64,000 bases of DNA from Cellvibrio polysaccharolyticus (lineage in GTDB: Bacteria; Pseudomonadota; Gammaproteobacteria; Pseudomonadales; Cellvibrionaceae). The stretch spans positions 2,046,001 to 2,110,000 of the forward strand of contig NZ_PRDL01000001.1 in the NCBI RefSeq assembly GCF_015182315.1. Reading direction: 5' to 3'. The notes under the pieces are model-generated. The model saw nothing but the letters and a program-made list of their open reading frames with translations, was not told where the DNA came from and did not search any database. This document shows, in pieces, positions 28,772 through 39,749 of the stretch (positions are counted from its first letter, which is position 1; every line of letters starts with the position of its first letter). The position numbers were made by a program, and so were the translations under genes.

Positions 28772-29653
28772 ATGATATCTGCACCATTTCCCCTCGTGAA
28801 ACACCTGTCTCTGTTGGTTTGCGCGCTGCTGTTTTGCTGTTCGGGTTTGGCCAATACGCCGGATTTGCTGCTGGCCAATCAATACCATTCACACATTGTG
28901 CTGAGCGATTACCGGGTCAGCGAGAAGTTTGATGGTGTGCGCGCTTACTGGAATGGCCAGGCATTAGTGTCGCGTCAAGGCAACCGTTTTGCCGTGCCCG
29001 CCTGGTTTGTCGAGGACTTTCCCGATCAGCCGCTGGACGGTGAGTTGTGGCTGGGGCGCGAAGCTTTTGATGAATTGTCGGGTATTGTTCGCCGTAGTCA
29101 GCCCCATGAAGGCTGGCGGCGGGTGCGGTTTATGGTGTTTGATTTGCCGGACAGTAGCGATATTTTCGACAGCCGTTTGCAACAATTAAAGGCTTTGGTA
29201 GAACAGAGCGGTTCCCCGTTTCTCACTGTTGTCGAGCACCTGCCAGCTACCACTCACAAAGCACTTATGCGACAACTGGATGCCATCGTCGCGGCTGGCG
29301 GTGAAGGGTTGATGTTGCGTAAAGCCGACTCGCTGTATCGGGGTGGTCGGTCGGGTGATTTGTTAAAAGTGAAAAAGCGCGACGATGCCGAGGCCAAAGT
29401 GATCGGGCATATTCCCGGCAAAGGAAAATACACCGGGCAGATGGGCGCTTTACTGGTGGAGATGCCGGATGGGCGACGCTTCCGGCTGGGTACCGGTTTT
29501 ACCGATGCGGTGCGGGCTTCGCCGCCAGCGCCCGGCAGCTGGGTAACCTTTACTTATCAGGGGTTGACCAGCAAAGGCTTGCCGCGGTTTGCCAGTTTCT
29601 GGCGCGAGCGGCCGGAGTCGGATTTGCCGGAAGCGTTAATGTCGGCGCCATAG
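28772..29653 (+). CDS. ligE: Secreted ATP-dependent DNA ligase (Lig E type)
   Basis: Minimal ATP-dependent DNA ligase with a signal peptide, 293 residues. Residues 1-27 form the signal (hydrophobic LSLLVCALLFCCSG, cleavage near LAN). Nucleotidyl-transfer domain motifs follow: motif I EKFDGVRA with the adenylated Lys52, motif III FMVFDLP, motif IV EGLMLRK, motif V LLKVKK. A short OB domain ends the protein. The export signal fits the Lig E class described in competent proteobacteria, proposed to act on DNA in the periplasm. GGAAG lies four bases before the ATG. The next gene, 120 bases away, is a TonB-dependent receptor of unknown relation. Confidence 0.9.
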   Translation: MISAPFPLVKHLSLLVCALLFCCSGLANTPDLLLANQYHSHIVLSDYRVSEKFDGVRAYWNGQALVSRQGNRFAVPAWFVEDFPDQPLDGELWLGREAFDELSGIVRRSQPHEGWRRVRFMVFDLPDSSDIFDSRLQQLKALVEQSGSPFLTVVEHLPATTHKALMRQLDAIVAAGGEGLMLRKADSLYRGGRSGDLLKVKKRDDAEAKVIGHIPGKGKYTGQMGALLVEMPDGRRFRLGTGFTDAVRASPPAPGSWVTFTYQGLTSKGLPRFASFWRERPESDLPEALMSAP

Positions 29654-29773
29654 GCCAGCGCTCGCCGGTTTTTTTTCTGACCGCTTTCTGAAAAATACAA
29701 AAAACCTGCCTGCCTTCGTCACCTTATTGCTAAGCTCCCGGCACCATTCATTTTTTTGCAAAACGGGAGTTTT

Positions 29774-31798
29774 ATGTTGCGATATGCCCTTACCGGGATT
29801 GTCCTCGCCGGAACCGGTGGCACAGTAGCAAATGCAGCGGAGTCTCTGGAAACCTTGCTGGTCGTCGGCGAGCCTCCGGTTCTTAAAAATGTACCGGGTG
29901 AATACCTGCTTGACCGCGACTGGATTCCGCCATCCTCCCTGAAAGACAGCGCGTCGCTGCTGGAGCATTTGCCCGGCGTGCAGGCGGACAGCCGTTCCAA
30001 TTACGCCCAGGACACCCGCATCACCTTGCGCGGTTTTGGCGCCCGCTCGGCGTTTGGGGTGCGCGGCATTGATCTGCGCGTTGACGGTGTGCCGGTATCG
30101 ACGCCGGACGGGCAGGGGCAACTCTCTTCGGTGATGCTGGATGCAGTATCGAATGTGCAAGTACTGCGCGGCCCATTGGCGGCGCTTTACGGCAATGCCT
30201 CCGGTGGCGTGATCTTGTTGCAAACGGAAGCGCCGCAGGAAAATTCGCTGGGCCTGGGGCTGGTAACCGGCTCTGATGGCCTCGCCAAACAGCAGGTCGA
30301 TGCCCAGTGGCGGCAGCAAAAGCTGGGTGTAAAAGTCAGCGCCTCCGCCATGGAGCTCGACGGCATGCGTGCCCATTCGGCAGCCGAGCGGCAACATCTT
30401 CACACCGCCGTGCACTACCGTGCGGATAATCAGGTAGAAACTATTTTTCGCTTTGACGCCAGCCGCGACCCGCGCCTCGATGATCCGCTCGGGCTTACGC
30501 CAGAGGAGTGGGATCGCGACCCTTATCAAATCAACGCCATGGCCGAGCGTTTTGATACCCATAAAACCATTGAGCACCAGCAAACATCCCTTACCGTTCG
30601 GCAGGCCACTGGTGCCCGGCGCTGGCAGGCTTCGGTATGGCACAGCGACCGCGAGATGACCCAGCTGCTCGGCTTTGCTGGCGATGCCATTACCTCGGCG
30701 GGCGGCATCGTAGATTTGCAGCGTGAAGTGCTGGGCGCATCGGGGCGTTTCTCGCGGGATGACACGCTGGGTTCAACCACACTAACCACCACGTTCGGTG
30801 CTGAATGGTCGCAAATGGACGACCGCCGCCGTGGCTATGTGAATGCGCAAGGTCAGCAGGGCGATTTGCGCCGCAATGAAAGCGGGCAAGTGGACAGTGC
30901 GGATGGCTACGGCTTATTGCAGTGGCAAGTGCTGGACACGGTGATGTTGACGGGTGGTTTCCGCTACAGCGATATCGATTTCAAAGTGGATGATTATTTC
31001 ATTGTGCCGGGTAACCCGGATGACAGCGGTGCAATGGCATTTCGCGAATGGTCATCGGCGCTGGCGGCACAGTGGCAATGGCACCCGAACTGGCAAAGCT
31101 ATCTCAGTTATGGCGCCGGTTTTGAAACACCCACGCTCACCGAAGCGGCCTACCGGGCAGATGCGACCGGCTTGAATACCGATTTGAAAGCCTCGGATAT
31201 TCGCCAGCAGGAAGGCGGTCTTCGCTATGAGCGCGACGGCCTGCATCTCTCGGCAGCCATTTTCAATATCGAAACGACCGATGACATAGTCGTAGACCGC
31301 TCGGTTGATGGCAGAACCCTGTATCGCAATGCGGCAGCAACCCGTCGCGACGGCGTGGAATTTGCCGGTCAATGGACGCCCTCGGCCTATTGGGGTGTTT
31401 CCCTGACGATGAATTGGCTTGATGCACAATTTGATGCGGGTGAGTGGCGGGGCAAGCAACTGCCCGGGGTGGCCAGACAAAACCACAGCGCCAGCCTGAT
31501 TGTTCGGCCATGGCTTGATTCCGGGGTATCGGTCAATGTCATGCTGCGGCACCGTTCGCGGGTAGCGGTCGATGACGCCAACAGTGATTTTGCCCCTACG
31601 GCCACCACCGCCGATGTGGCGCTCGCCTGGGATCACGCCCGTGGCCCCTGGCAATTCCGCAGTTGGGTGAATCTGGCCAATCTCAGTGATGAAGTCTACG
31701 TTGGCTCGGTCATTGTTAATCAGAGCAACCGGCGCGCCTTTGAATCGGCTGCTGGCCGTTCGGTCAGCGCTGGCGTCAATCTGGGTTATCGCTGGTAA
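29774..31798 (+). CDS. TonB-dependent outer membrane receptor
   Basis: Energised outer membrane transporter, 674 residues. Signal peptide about 1-21 (ends VANA), possible TonB box around ETLLVVGE, plug domain at roughly 45-160 with ITLRGFGARS, LRVDGVPVS and VLRGPLAALYGNASGG, then the beta-barrel, ending in the aromatic C-terminal YRW required for barrel assembly. The substrate is unknown; sequence and context do not separate siderophore from other ligands. The ATG at 29774 has CGGGAG four bases upstream, better than a TTG six codons earlier. No Fur box was identified. Confidence 0.9.
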   Translation: MLRYALTGIVLAGTGGTVANAAESLETLLVVGEPPVLKNVPGEYLLDRDWIPPSSLKDSASLLEHLPGVQADSRSNYAQDTRITLRGFGARSAFGVRGIDLRVDGVPVSTPDGQGQLSSVMLDAVSNVQVLRGPLAALYGNASGGVILLQTEAPQENSLGLGLVTGSDGLAKQQVDAQWRQQKLGVKVSASAMELDGMRAHSAAERQHLHTAVHYRADNQVETIFRFDASRDPRLDDPLGLTPEEWDRDPYQINAMAERFDTHKTIEHQQTSLTVRQATGARRWQASVWHSDREMTQLLGFAGDAITSAGGIVDLQREVLGASGRFSRDDTLGSTTLTTTFGAEWSQMDDRRRGYVNAQGQQGDLRRNESGQVDSADGYGLLQWQVLDTVMLTGGFRYSDIDFKVDDYFIVPGNPDDSGAMAFREWSSALAAQWQWHPNWQSYLSYGAGFETPTLTEAAYRADATGLNTDLKASDIRQQEGGLRYERDGLHLSAAIFNIETTDDIVVDRSVDGRTLYRNAAATRRDGVEFAGQWTPSAYWGVSLTMNWLDAQFDAGEWRGKQLPGVARQNHSASLIVRPWLDSGVSVNVMLRHRSRVAVDDANSDFAPTATTADVALAWDHARGPWQFRSWVNLANLSDEVYVGSVIVNQSNRRAFESAAGRSVSAGVNLGYRW

Positions 31799-31997
31799 AT
31801 CACTTCAAATCGCCACAATAGATGGCTTCGCACAGGGAGTGTGCGGAAATAATACTGGCAGTTAACTTCTTCTTTTTTATATACTCCGGCCTCCGCGCTA
31901 CGGCTCACTGCCGTCAGGGCGCTCATCTGAAACCCCTGTGTTTCGCAAATTTCATCAAGTGGCCTTTGGTAGGGGTCACCACTGAGAAGGATATAGC

Positions 31998-33914
31998 ATG
32001 CCTGTTATTACTCTCCCCGATGGTTCCAAACGCGAATTTGACCGCCCCGTCTCCGTCTATGAAGTTGCCGCCGATATCGGTGCTGGCCTGGCCAAAGCGA
32101 CCATTGCTGGCCGCGTAAACGGTCAGCGTGTGGATGCACACGATTTGATTACCGAAGACGCCGAGCTGGTCATCTTTACCGCTAAAGATGAAGACGGCCT
32201 GGAAATTATTCGTCACTCCTGTGCGCACCTGTTGGGGCATGCCATCAAGCAGATGTGGCCTGACGTCAAAATGGCGATTGGCCCAACCATCGAAAACGGC
32301 TTCTACTACGATGTTGATCTCGAGCACACGCTGACCGATGACGACATTGTTGCGCTTGAACAGCGCATGCTGGAATTGGCCAAAACCGAATACAGTGTGG
32401 TGAAGAAGAACGTTTCCTGGCAGGAAGCGCACGATACCTTTGCTGCGCGCAACGAACCCTACAAGCTGGAAATTCTCGAGCGCGATGTACCGCGCGATGC
32501 AACGCCCGGCTTGTATCATCACGAAGAATACGTTGACATGTGTCGCGGCCCTCACGTGCCGAACATGCGTTTCTGCCTGAATTTCAAATTGATGCGTGTT
32601 TCCGGTGCTTACTGGCGCGGCGACTCTGACAACAAAATGTTGCAGCGCATCTACGGCACCGCTTTCCCGGACAAAAAACAGCTGGCTGCACATTTGCAAA
32701 TGCTGGAAGAGGCGGTCAAGCGTGACCACCGCAAGCTGGGTAAAAAATTCAATTTCTTCCACTTGCAGGACGAAGCACCGGGTATGGTGTTCTGGCATCC
32801 GCGCGGCTGGTCGATCTATTCAACGCTGGAAGCCTACATGCGCGAATTACAGCGCAACAATGGCTACAGCGAAGTAAAAACTCCGCAGGTTGTTGATCGT
32901 GTGCTGTGGGAAAAATCCGGTCACTGGGATAAATTCCGTGCCGGTATGTTTACCGTTGCCTCTGAAGATCGTGATTTTGCCATCAAACCGATGAACTGCC
33001 CGTGTCACGTACAGGTATTCAATCAGGGGCTGAAAAGCTACCGTGAATTGCCGCTGCGTCTGGCTGAATTCGGCGCTTGTCACCGCAATGAGCCCTCCGG
33101 CACGCTGCAGGGCTTGATGCGGGTGCGCGGCTTTGTACAGGACGACGGCCACATTTTCTGTACCGAAGCGCAAATTCAGCACGAGGTATCTACTTTTACC
33201 GATCTGCTGTTCAAGGTTTACGCCGACTTTGGCTTTAGCGACATCATTATTCGCATCTCTACTCGCCCTGAACAGCGCGTGGGTAGCGACGAAGTATGGG
33301 ATAAAGCTGAAAAATCCCTGATGGATGCGCTGGCCGCCAAAGGTCTGGCCTATGAACTCTTGCCTGGCGAAGGTGCGTTTTACGGTCCGAAGATCGAATT
33401 CTCGCTGCGTGACTGCATTGGCCGTATCTGGCAGTGCGGCACAATTCAGGTCGATTTTTCCATGCCGGGACGTCTTGATGCGCAATATGTGGCAGAAGAT
33501 GGCTCACGTCAGGTGCCGGTTATGCTGCACCGTGCTATCCTCGGTTCCTTCGAACGCTTTATCGGTATACTGATCGAGCATTACGAAGGTGCTTTTCCGG
33601 CGTGGCTTGCGCCGGAGCAGGTAGCGGTGCTCAATATCACCGATAATCAGGCGGAATTTGTTCGTAAAGTTGAAAAAACCTTGCGTGATCAGGGCTTCCG
33701 GGCAATTTCGGACTTGAGAAACGAGAAGATCGGCTTTAAAATCCGCGAGCACACACTTCAGCGAGTCCCGTATTTACTCGTGGTTGGCGACAAAGAGGTT
33801 GAAAATCAATCTGTTGCAGTTCGTACACGAGATGGAAGCGATTTGGGTGTCATGAGCCTCGATGCATTTGCCGACCTTTTGCGTGGCGATATCGCCAAAA
33901 AAGGTCGCCAGTAG
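31998..33914 (+). CDS. thrS: Threonyl-tRNA synthetase
   Basis: Class II synthetase charging tRNA-Thr, with editing. 638 residues (E. coli 642). N-terminal TGS domain (1-62), editing domain with [10 protein letters not shown] and the HxxxH set, catalytic core with zinc ligands Cys in MNCPCH, His in DDGHIF and His in LHRAILGS, and the C-terminal anticodon-binding domain. AAGGA lies seven bases before the ATG. First gene of the conserved thrS-infC-rpmI-rplT run. The 200-base upstream region may hold an autoregulatory operator as in E. coli, but I cannot show a tRNA-like fold there. Confidence 0.96.
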   Translation: MPVITLPDGSKREFDRPVSVYEVAADIGAGLAKATIAGRVNGQRVDAHDLITEDAELVIFTAKDEDGLEIIRHSCAHLLGHAIKQMWPDVKMAIGPTIENGFYYDVDLEHTLTDDDIVALEQRMLELAKTEYSVVKKNVSWQEAHDTFAARNEPYKLEILERDVPRDATPGLYHHEEYVDMCRGPHVPNMRFCLNFKLMRVSGAYWRGDSDNKMLQRIYGTAFPDKKQLAAHLQMLEEAVKRDHRKLGKKFNFFHLQDEAPGMVFWHPRGWSIYSTLEAYMRELQRNNGYSEVKTPQVVDRVLWEKSGHWDKFRAGMFTVASEDRDFAIKPMNCPCHVQVFNQGLKSYRELPLRLAEFGACHRNEPSGTLQGLMRVRGFVQDDGHIFCTEAQIQHEVSTFTDLLFKVYADFGFSDIIIRISTRPEQRVGSDEVWDKAEKSLMDALAAKGLAYELLPGEGAFYGPKIEFSLRDCIGRIWQCGTIQVDFSMPGRLDAQYVAEDGSRQVPVMLHRAILGSFERFIGILIEHYEGAFPAWLAPEQVAVLNITDNQAEFVRKVEKTLRDQGFRAISDLRNEKIGFKIREHTLQRVPYLLVVGDKEVENQSVAVRTRDGSDLGVMSLDAFADLLRGDIAKKGRQ

Positions 33915-33953
33915 CATCCTGGCTTTTTTATTTAACGAATTGGAGATACAACT

Positions 33954-34502
33954 ATCAAACGAGATAACGCTGGCGCAGGCAAGGGCAACCCCAAGAAGCC
34001 TCGGATCAATGATCAAATCGAAGCAAAAGAAGTTCGTTTAATTGATGCAGAAGGTGAACAGGTTGGTATCGTTCCCCTTTCCGACGCTCTGGCAAGAGCC
34101 CAGGCCGCGACTTTGGATCTGGTAGAGATTGTTGCTGACAGTGACCCGGTAGTCTGTAAAATTATGGATTACGGCAAACATCTGTTTGAAATCAAGAAGA
34201 CTAAAACTGCTGCCAAAAAGAAACAAAAGCAGCAGCAAATTAAAGAAATGAAGTTTCGCCCAGGGACGGAAGATGGAGATTATCAGGTCAAACTACGCGC
34301 CTTGATACGTTTCCTTGAAAATGGGGACAAAGGCAAGGTTACCTTGAAGTTCCGCGGTCGCGAACTGGCTCACCAGGAGCTGGGGATGGAGATGATGCAA
34401 CGTATCGAAAAAGATCTTGCAGAGCTCGGCGTCGTGGAGCAATCGGCTAAAATGGAAGGCCGTCAGTTAACCATGGTCATTGCCCCGAAAAAGAAAAAGT
34501 AA
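33954..34502 (+). CDS. infC: Translation initiation factor IF-3, AUC start
   Basis: Binds the 30S subunit, prevents early 50S joining and checks the start codon. 182 residues (E. coli 180). The frame reads [12 protein letters not shown], then [17 protein letters not shown], the N-domain, a Lys-rich linker and the C-domain ending IAPKKKK. There is no ATG, GTG or TTG before the conserved N terminus. The stop TAA at 33933 limits the frame, GGAG sits at 33942-33945, and eight bases later comes ATC at 33954. Initiation at AUC matches the known AUU start of E. coli infC, by which IF-3 represses its own synthesis. Thirty-nine bases after thrS. Confidence 0.93.
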   Translation: MKRDNAGAGKGNPKKPRINDQIEAKEVRLIDAEGEQVGIVPLSDALARAQAATLDLVEIVADSDPVVCKIMDYGKHLFEIKKTKTAAKKKQKQQQIKEMKFRPGTEDGDYQVKLRALIRFLENGDKGKVTLKFRGRELAHQELGMEMMQRIEKDLAELGVVEQSAKMEGRQLTMVIAPKKKK

Positions 34503-34535
34503 CCGGGCTTTTAGCTGCCTCAGGCTACTTACAGA

Positions 34536-34584
34536 AGACACCGCCGCTTGTTGTAGTTTGGCAAGCGGAAAGGGGTGTCTCGTT
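34536..34584 (+). promoter_or_regulatory. Two-tier hairpin leader of rpmI-rplT (probable L20 control site)
   Basis: AGACACC (34536-34542) pairs with GGTGTCT (34574-34580). Inside it CCGCTTG (34544-34550) pairs with CAAGCGG (34562-34568), leaving a G opposite AAAGG. The sequence CGTTTT follows. It lies in the infC-rpmI gap, where L20 autoregulation acts in E. coli. It could also be a partial terminator. Binding is inference. Confidence 0.6.
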
Positions 34585-34612
34585 TTAATCAATCAATGCG
34601 GAGTTATTCCCC

Positions 34613-34810
34613 ATGGCAACTAAAGCTAAAGTACACAGTGGCGCCTCCAAGCGCTTCAAGAAGACTGGCGCTGGCTACAAGTTCAAACACGCCAACAAGA
34701 GCCACATCCTCACCAAAATGACTACCAAGCGTAAGCGTCACTTGCGCGGCACCAGCATTATTCATGCTAATGATGTTGCCAGCATTGATCGTATGTTCCG
34801 CGCTAACTAA
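34613..34810 (+). CDS. rpmI: 50S ribosomal protein L35
   Basis: 65 residues, very basic, matching the family length. [18 protein letters not shown] at the N terminus and [17 protein letters not shown] in the middle are characteristic. It lies between infC and rplT, preceded by a structured leader; translation is expected to be coupled with rplT and repressed by L20. Confidence 0.97.
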   Translation: MATKAKVHSGASKRFKKTGAGYKFKHANKSHILTKMTTKRKRHLRGTSIIHANDVASIDRMFRAN

Positions 34811-34857
34811 TTCGGGTCATCGAATAGCGGTTTTTATTTTTTTAAGAGGATAAGGTT

Positions 34858-35217
34858 ATGGCCCGTGTTAAACGTGGTGTAGAGGCGCGTCGTCGTCACA
34901 AGAAAGTTTTAAAAGCTGCGAAAGGTTACTACGGTGCACGTTCACGTGTATTCCGCGTTGCCAAGCAAGCTGTTATCAAAGCTGGTCAGTATGCGTACCG
35001 CGACCGTCGTGTTAAAAAGCGTAACTTCCGCGCTCTGTGGATTACCCGTATTAACGCGCAGTCCCGTTCAGAAGGCTTGTCTTACAGCCAGCTGATCGCC
35101 GGCTTGAAAAAAGCGAACATCGTGTTGGATCGCCGTGTATTGGCTGATCTGGCTGTATACGATAAAGCAGCGTTTGCTGCAGTTGTTGAGAAGGCTAAAT
35201 CAGCTCTGGCTGCTTAA
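34858..35217 (+). CDS. rplT: 50S ribosomal protein L20
   Basis: 119 residues. Binds 23S rRNA early in large-subunit assembly and in enterobacteria represses the rpmI-rplT mRNA. N-terminal [18 protein letters not shown], then the long basic helix with [15 protein letters not shown] and [27 protein letters not shown] lies directly upstream of the ATG. Forty-seven bases after rpmI. Confidence 0.97.
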   Translation: MARVKRGVEARRRHKKVLKAAKGYYGARSRVFRVAKQAVIKAGQYAYRDRRVKKRNFRALWITRINAQSRSEGLSYSQLIAGLKKANIVLDRRVLADLAVYDKAAFAAVVEKAKSALAA

Positions 35218-35237
35218 TCGTCCAACGACTGTCCGAT

Positions 35238-35260
35238 CTGTCGGGTATTTCCCCCGACAG
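35238..35260 (+). promoter_or_regulatory. Hairpin 1 of the rplT-pheS interval
   Basis: Eight-base perfect stem CTGTCGGG/CCCGACAG with a 7-base loop, 20 bases after the rplT stop. No T-run follows. It overlaps the start of a GGAGG ribosome site at 35260-35264 for a possible leader peptide beginning at 35276. Confidence 0.6.
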
Positions 35261-35278
35261 GAGGATTTGATCGCGATG

Positions 35279-35314
35279 AAAGGGAAGGGGCTGTTTCAGT
35301 TCCTTCCCTTTTTT
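35279..35314 (+). terminator. Intrinsic terminator/attenuator before pheS
   Basis: AAAGGGAAGG (35279-35288) pairs with CCTTCCCTTT (35302-35311), followed by T residues. It overlaps codons 2-13 of a Phe-rich reading frame starting at 35276 (LFQFLPFFLF). In E. coli the same gap holds the pheM leader and attenuator. Termination is likely; Phe control is possible. Confidence 0.7.
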
Positions 35315-35435
35315 CTATTTGCAATATGGCAAATTGTACGCAGGTGCTGTTTGTCAGCAGGATCTTGTCTGCCGGGATTATTGAGCAGCCGCTGGCCGCA
35401 ACCTGGTGTCTTACCGATAAAATATTTTGGATTAG

Positions 35436-36452
<1,017 letters not shown>

Positions 36453-36608
36453 CGGCGGCGCCTGGCAAAGAAGCATTCGGGAGCGTCGGGCATCAGGACG
36501 TTGTTGATGCTCGCGAGGTGCAAGGCACCCGCCCGGGTGACGGATACACCTGCTGAATTTAACAGTCAATGTCGGGTAACACTGCCCGACCTGTGGAATG
36601 AATAGATT

Positions 36609-38984
36609 ATGAAGATCAGTGAATCCTGGTTGCGTGAATGGGTTAGTCCTGCACTTTCTACCGACGAGCTGGTGGCCCAGCTGACCATGGCCGGTTTGGA
36701 GATTGATGCGGTAGAAAAAGTTGCCGGTGATTTCAGTGGCGTTATTGTCGGTGAGATTGTTGGGATTGAGCAGCATCCGGATGCCGATAAGCTGCGTGTG
36801 TGTCAGGTAGCCGGTTTGCCGGAAGGCCCGGTGCAGGTGGTATGCGGTGCGGCCAATGCCCGTATCGGTATCAAAATTCCTTTTGCAACGCTTGGCGCCA
36901 AATTGCCGGGCGATTTCAATATCAAGAAAGCCAAGCTGCGCGGTGTTGAGTCGTTTGGCATGCTGTGTGGCCAAACCGAGCTGGAAGCCGGTGATGATGA
37001 CAGCGGTTTGTGGGAGCTTGCCGCCGATGCGCCGGTGGGCACCGATATTCGTGAATACCTTCAGCTGAATGATCACTTGCTCGAAGTGGATCTCACGCCT
37101 AACCGCAGCGACTGCCTCAGCGTTAAAGGTCTGGCGCGTGAAACCGGTGTGCTTAATCGTCAGGCGGTTACCGAGCCGGCAATTGCGCCTGTTGCCGCTA
37201 CCATCAGCGATACCTTTCCGGTAACGCTTGCCGCCGAGGCTGCCTGTAGCCGTTATGTGGGCCGTGTTATCCGCAATATTGATATTTCCCGCCCAACGCC
37301 GGCATGGCTGAAGCAAAAGCTTGAGCGCGCCGGTTTGCGCTCTATCGATGCCGTGGTAGATGTTACCAATTACGTATTGCTGGAACTGGGTCAGCCGATG
37401 CATGCGTTTGATCTGGATGCCTTGACGCAGGGCATTCAGGTTCGTCTGGCTGCTGCCGGTGAAAGCCTGGTGCTGCTCGACGGTCAGGAAGTCAAACTGA
37501 ACCCGGATACGCTGGTTATTGCTGACGCCTCCGGCCCGCTGGCCATCGCCGGTGTTATGGGTGGTAAAGACAGCGCAGTAGGTGAGAGCACCCGTGCCAT
37601 CTTCCTCGAAAGTGCTTTCTTTAACCCCTTGGCGGTTGCCGGTCGTGCGCGCTCTTATGGCTTGCATACTGACTCCTCACATCGTTTTGAGCGTGGTGTC
37701 GATTACCAGCTGCAGGCGGATGCTATTGAGCGGGCTACCGCCTTGCTGCTGGAGGTTGTCGGTGGTGAAGCCGGCCCGCTGGTTGAAGTTACCAACGAAT
37801 TTTTGCCAGAAAGCCGCGAAGTGGTACTGCGTAAGGCGCGTATTGTTTCCGGCTTGAGTCTGGAGATGGATGATGCCGAGGTGGTGGATATTCTGTCGCG
37901 CCTGGGCTTGAAGCTGCTCAATACCACCAGTGAAGGCTGGTCGTTTGAAGTACCGTCCTACCGTTTTGATATTTCCATTGAAGCTGATCTGCTGGAAGAG
38001 CTGGCACGTGTATACGGCTATAACCGTCTGCCCACCAGAAGCCTGGCCGCGCCCATGTCTATTGGCGAGCATCCGGAAATTCAGCTGGGTTTACCGGCGC
38101 TGCGCAGTCAGCTGGTGGCTCGCGGTTATCAGGAAGCCATTACCTACAGTTTCATCGAACCTGAGCTGGCAAGGCTGTTTCAGCCGGCGCTGGAGCCGGT
38201 GCTGCTGCGTAATCCTATCAGTGCCGATATGGCAGCGATGCGCACCAGCTTGTTGCCGGGGCTGGTTACCGTATTGCGTAACAATTTGAATCGTCAGCAA
38301 AACCGTGTGCGTTTGTTTGAAAGTGGGCTACGCTTTATTCCATCTGATAGCGGAGTTGAACAAGAGGCCGTATTGGCCGGTGTGATCTACGGTGATCGCC
38401 TGCCAGAAGGCTGGAGCAATGTGGCCGAGGCGGTAGATTTCTTTGATTTGAAAGGCGACATTGAATCTTTACTGGCACTGACCGGGCGAACCAATGCTTT
38501 CGCCATTCGTGCAGGTTCCCATCCGGCACTGCATCCCGGTCAAACCGGTGTGTTGTATCACGATGGTGAAGCGAAGGGCGTGATTGGTGCATTGCACCCG
38601 GCCATTCAGCAGCAACTGGATATCCCGAAAGCGGTGTTCCTTTTCGAAGTGCAGTTGTCGGCGTTGCTCGAAGCGCGAATTCCTGCGTTTGACTCCTTGT
38701 CACGTTTCCCTGAAGTGAGAAGGGATCTGGCATTGCTCACCGATCGCGCCTTGCCGGTTGAGACCCTGCTCGAAGCGGTGAAAAGTCAGGCGGGTGAGTC
38801 TCTGGTCGACTTAAAGGTTTTTGACGTTTATACCGGCAAAGGTATTGATACACATAGAAAAAGTATCGCGCTGGGCTTGACCTTTCAACATTCATCACGC
38901 ACTCTTGCTGAAGACGAGATTAACGCCTCCATTGAAGCGGTTACCCGGCATCTGGAGGAAAATTTTGCCATCACCCTCAGGTAG
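36609..38984 (+). CDS. pheT: Phenylalanyl-tRNA synthetase beta subunit
   Basis: 791 residues (E. coli 795). N-terminal tRNA-binding OB domain (about 39-150, VGEIVGIEQHPDADKLRVC), B3/4 editing domain with GVMGGKDSAV, B5 domain, degenerate class II core, and C-terminal ferredoxin-fold anticodon-binding domain starting around SRFPEVRRDLALL. Works only in complex with PheS. ihfA starts 12 bases after its stop. Confidence 0.96.
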   Translation: MKISESWLREWVSPALSTDELVAQLTMAGLEIDAVEKVAGDFSGVIVGEIVGIEQHPDADKLRVCQVAGLPEGPVQVVCGAANARIGIKIPFATLGAKLPGDFNIKKAKLRGVESFGMLCGQTELEAGDDDSGLWELAADAPVGTDIREYLQLNDHLLEVDLTPNRSDCLSVKGLARETGVLNRQAVTEPAIAPVAATISDTFPVTLAAEAACSRYVGRVIRNIDISRPTPAWLKQKLERAGLRSIDAVVDVTNYVLLELGQPMHAFDLDALTQGIQVRLAAAGESLVLLDGQEVKLNPDTLVIADASGPLAIAGVMGGKDSAVGESTRAIFLESAFFNPLAVAGRARSYGLHTDSSHRFERGVDYQLQADAIERATALLLEVVGGEAGPLVEVTNEFLPESREVVLRKARIVSGLSLEMDDAEVVDILSRLGLKLLNTTSEGWSFEVPSYRFDISIEADLLEELARVYGYNRLPTRSLAAPMSIGEHPEIQLGLPALRSQLVARGYQEAITYSFIEPELARLFQPALEPVLLRNPISADMAAMRTSLLPGLVTVLRNNLNRQQNRVRLFESGLRFIPSDSGVEQEAVLAGVIYGDRLPEGWSNVAEAVDFFDLKGDIESLLALTGRTNAFAIRAGSHPALHPGQTGVLYHDGEAKGVIGALHPAIQQQLDIPKAVFLFEVQLSALLEARIPAFDSLSRFPEVRRDLALLTDRALPVETLLEAVKSQAGESLVDLKVFDVYTGKGIDTHRKSIALGLTFQHSSRTLAEDEINASIEAVTRHLEENFAITLR

Positions 38985-38996
38985 AGATGAACAATT

Positions 38997-39305
38997 ATGT
39001 CGGATGGTGCTCTGACTAAAGCAGATCTGGCCGAGAAGCTCTATGAAGATCTCGGCCTTAATAAGCGCGAAGCCAAGGAGTTGGTGGAACTTTTCTTTGA
39101 AGAGATTCGCGGTGCACTTGAAACCAACGAGCAGGTCAAATTATCCGGATTCGGTAATTTTGACCTGCGCGATAAAAGCCAGCGTCCTGGACGTAACCCG
39201 AAGACCGGCGAAGAAATTCCTATCAGCGCCCGGCGCGTGGTGACATTTCGTCCCGGCCAGAAATTGAAAGCCCGAGTAGAAGCCTATGCTGGAACCAAGC
39301 CATAA
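38997..39305 (+). CDS. ihfA: Integration host factor alpha subunit
   Basis: DNA-bending HU-family protein, half of the IHF heterodimer used in recombination, replication and sigma-54 promoters. 102 residues (E. coli 99). [34 protein letters not shown] at the N terminus, and the DNA-intercalating arm [18 protein letters not shown] with its Pro. Position after pheT is conserved in gammaproteobacteria. The last 20 bases overlap the next gene. Confidence 0.96.
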   Translation: MSDGALTKADLAEKLYEDLGLNKREAKELVELFFEEIRGALETNEQVKLSGFGNFDLRDKSQRPGRNPKTGEEIPISARRVVTFRPGQKLKARVEAYAGTKP

Positions 39306-39645
39306 TGACGAATTGCCGGTTATTCCGGGAAAGCGCTATTTCACAATTGGTGAGGTGAGCGAACTGTGTGCGGTAAAGCCGCACGTGTTGCGCTACTGGG
39401 AGCAGGAATTTCCGCAGTTAAAACCCGTCAAACGCCGCGGTAATCGCCGTTATTATCAGCGTCAGGATGTAATGACCATCCGTCAAATCCGTTCCTTGCT
39501 TTACGATCAGGGTTTCACCATTGGTGGGGCTCGTTTGCAAATGAGCAATGAAAATACCGTGGATGATGGCGGCAAGCTGGATCAAATGCTGCACCAGATG
39601 ATTGGTGAGCTGGAGCAACTGCTGGAGTTGCTCGACAGCAAATAA
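39286..39645 (+). CDS. MerR-family transcriptional regulator
   Basis: 119 residues. N-terminal winged helix-turn-helix [25 protein letters not shown] (given in parts: [13 protein letters not shown] and [13 protein letters not shown]), basic wing KRRGNRRYY, then a short coiled coil with a Leu-rich end ([12 protein letters not shown]). There are no effector-binding cysteines, so the signal is unknown. It overlaps ihfA by 20 bases, a linkage conserved in many gammaproteobacteria. tRNA-Pro follows. Confidence 0.9.
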   Translation: MLEPSHNDELPVIPGKRYFTIGEVSELCAVKPHVLRYWEQEFPQLKPVKRRGNRRYYQRQDVMTIRQIRSLLYDQGFTIGGARLQMSNENTVDDGGKLDQMLHQMIGELEQLLELLDSK

Positions 39646-39670
39646 GTAAAAATATTATTTGGTGTTTAAC

Positions 39671-39698
39671 TTGCAATAAACGCTATTTATTGTATTAT
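39671..39698 (+). promoter_or_regulatory. Promoter of tRNA-Pro
   Basis: TTGCAA at 39671-39676 and TATTAT at 39693-39698 with a 16-base spacer. A GC-rich stretch follows the -10, as in stringently controlled stable-RNA promoters. The mature tRNA begins 51 bases later. Confidence 0.7.
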
Positions 39699-39749
39699 GC
39701 CGATCCCTCGCGAAGGCAGCAGTTTTCGCAAAGCAGTAAGTAAATTGTT

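Noticed and set aside
31799..31997. tRNA-like thrS operator
   Set aside because: No anticodon-like hairpin with a CGU loop could be drawn convincingly.
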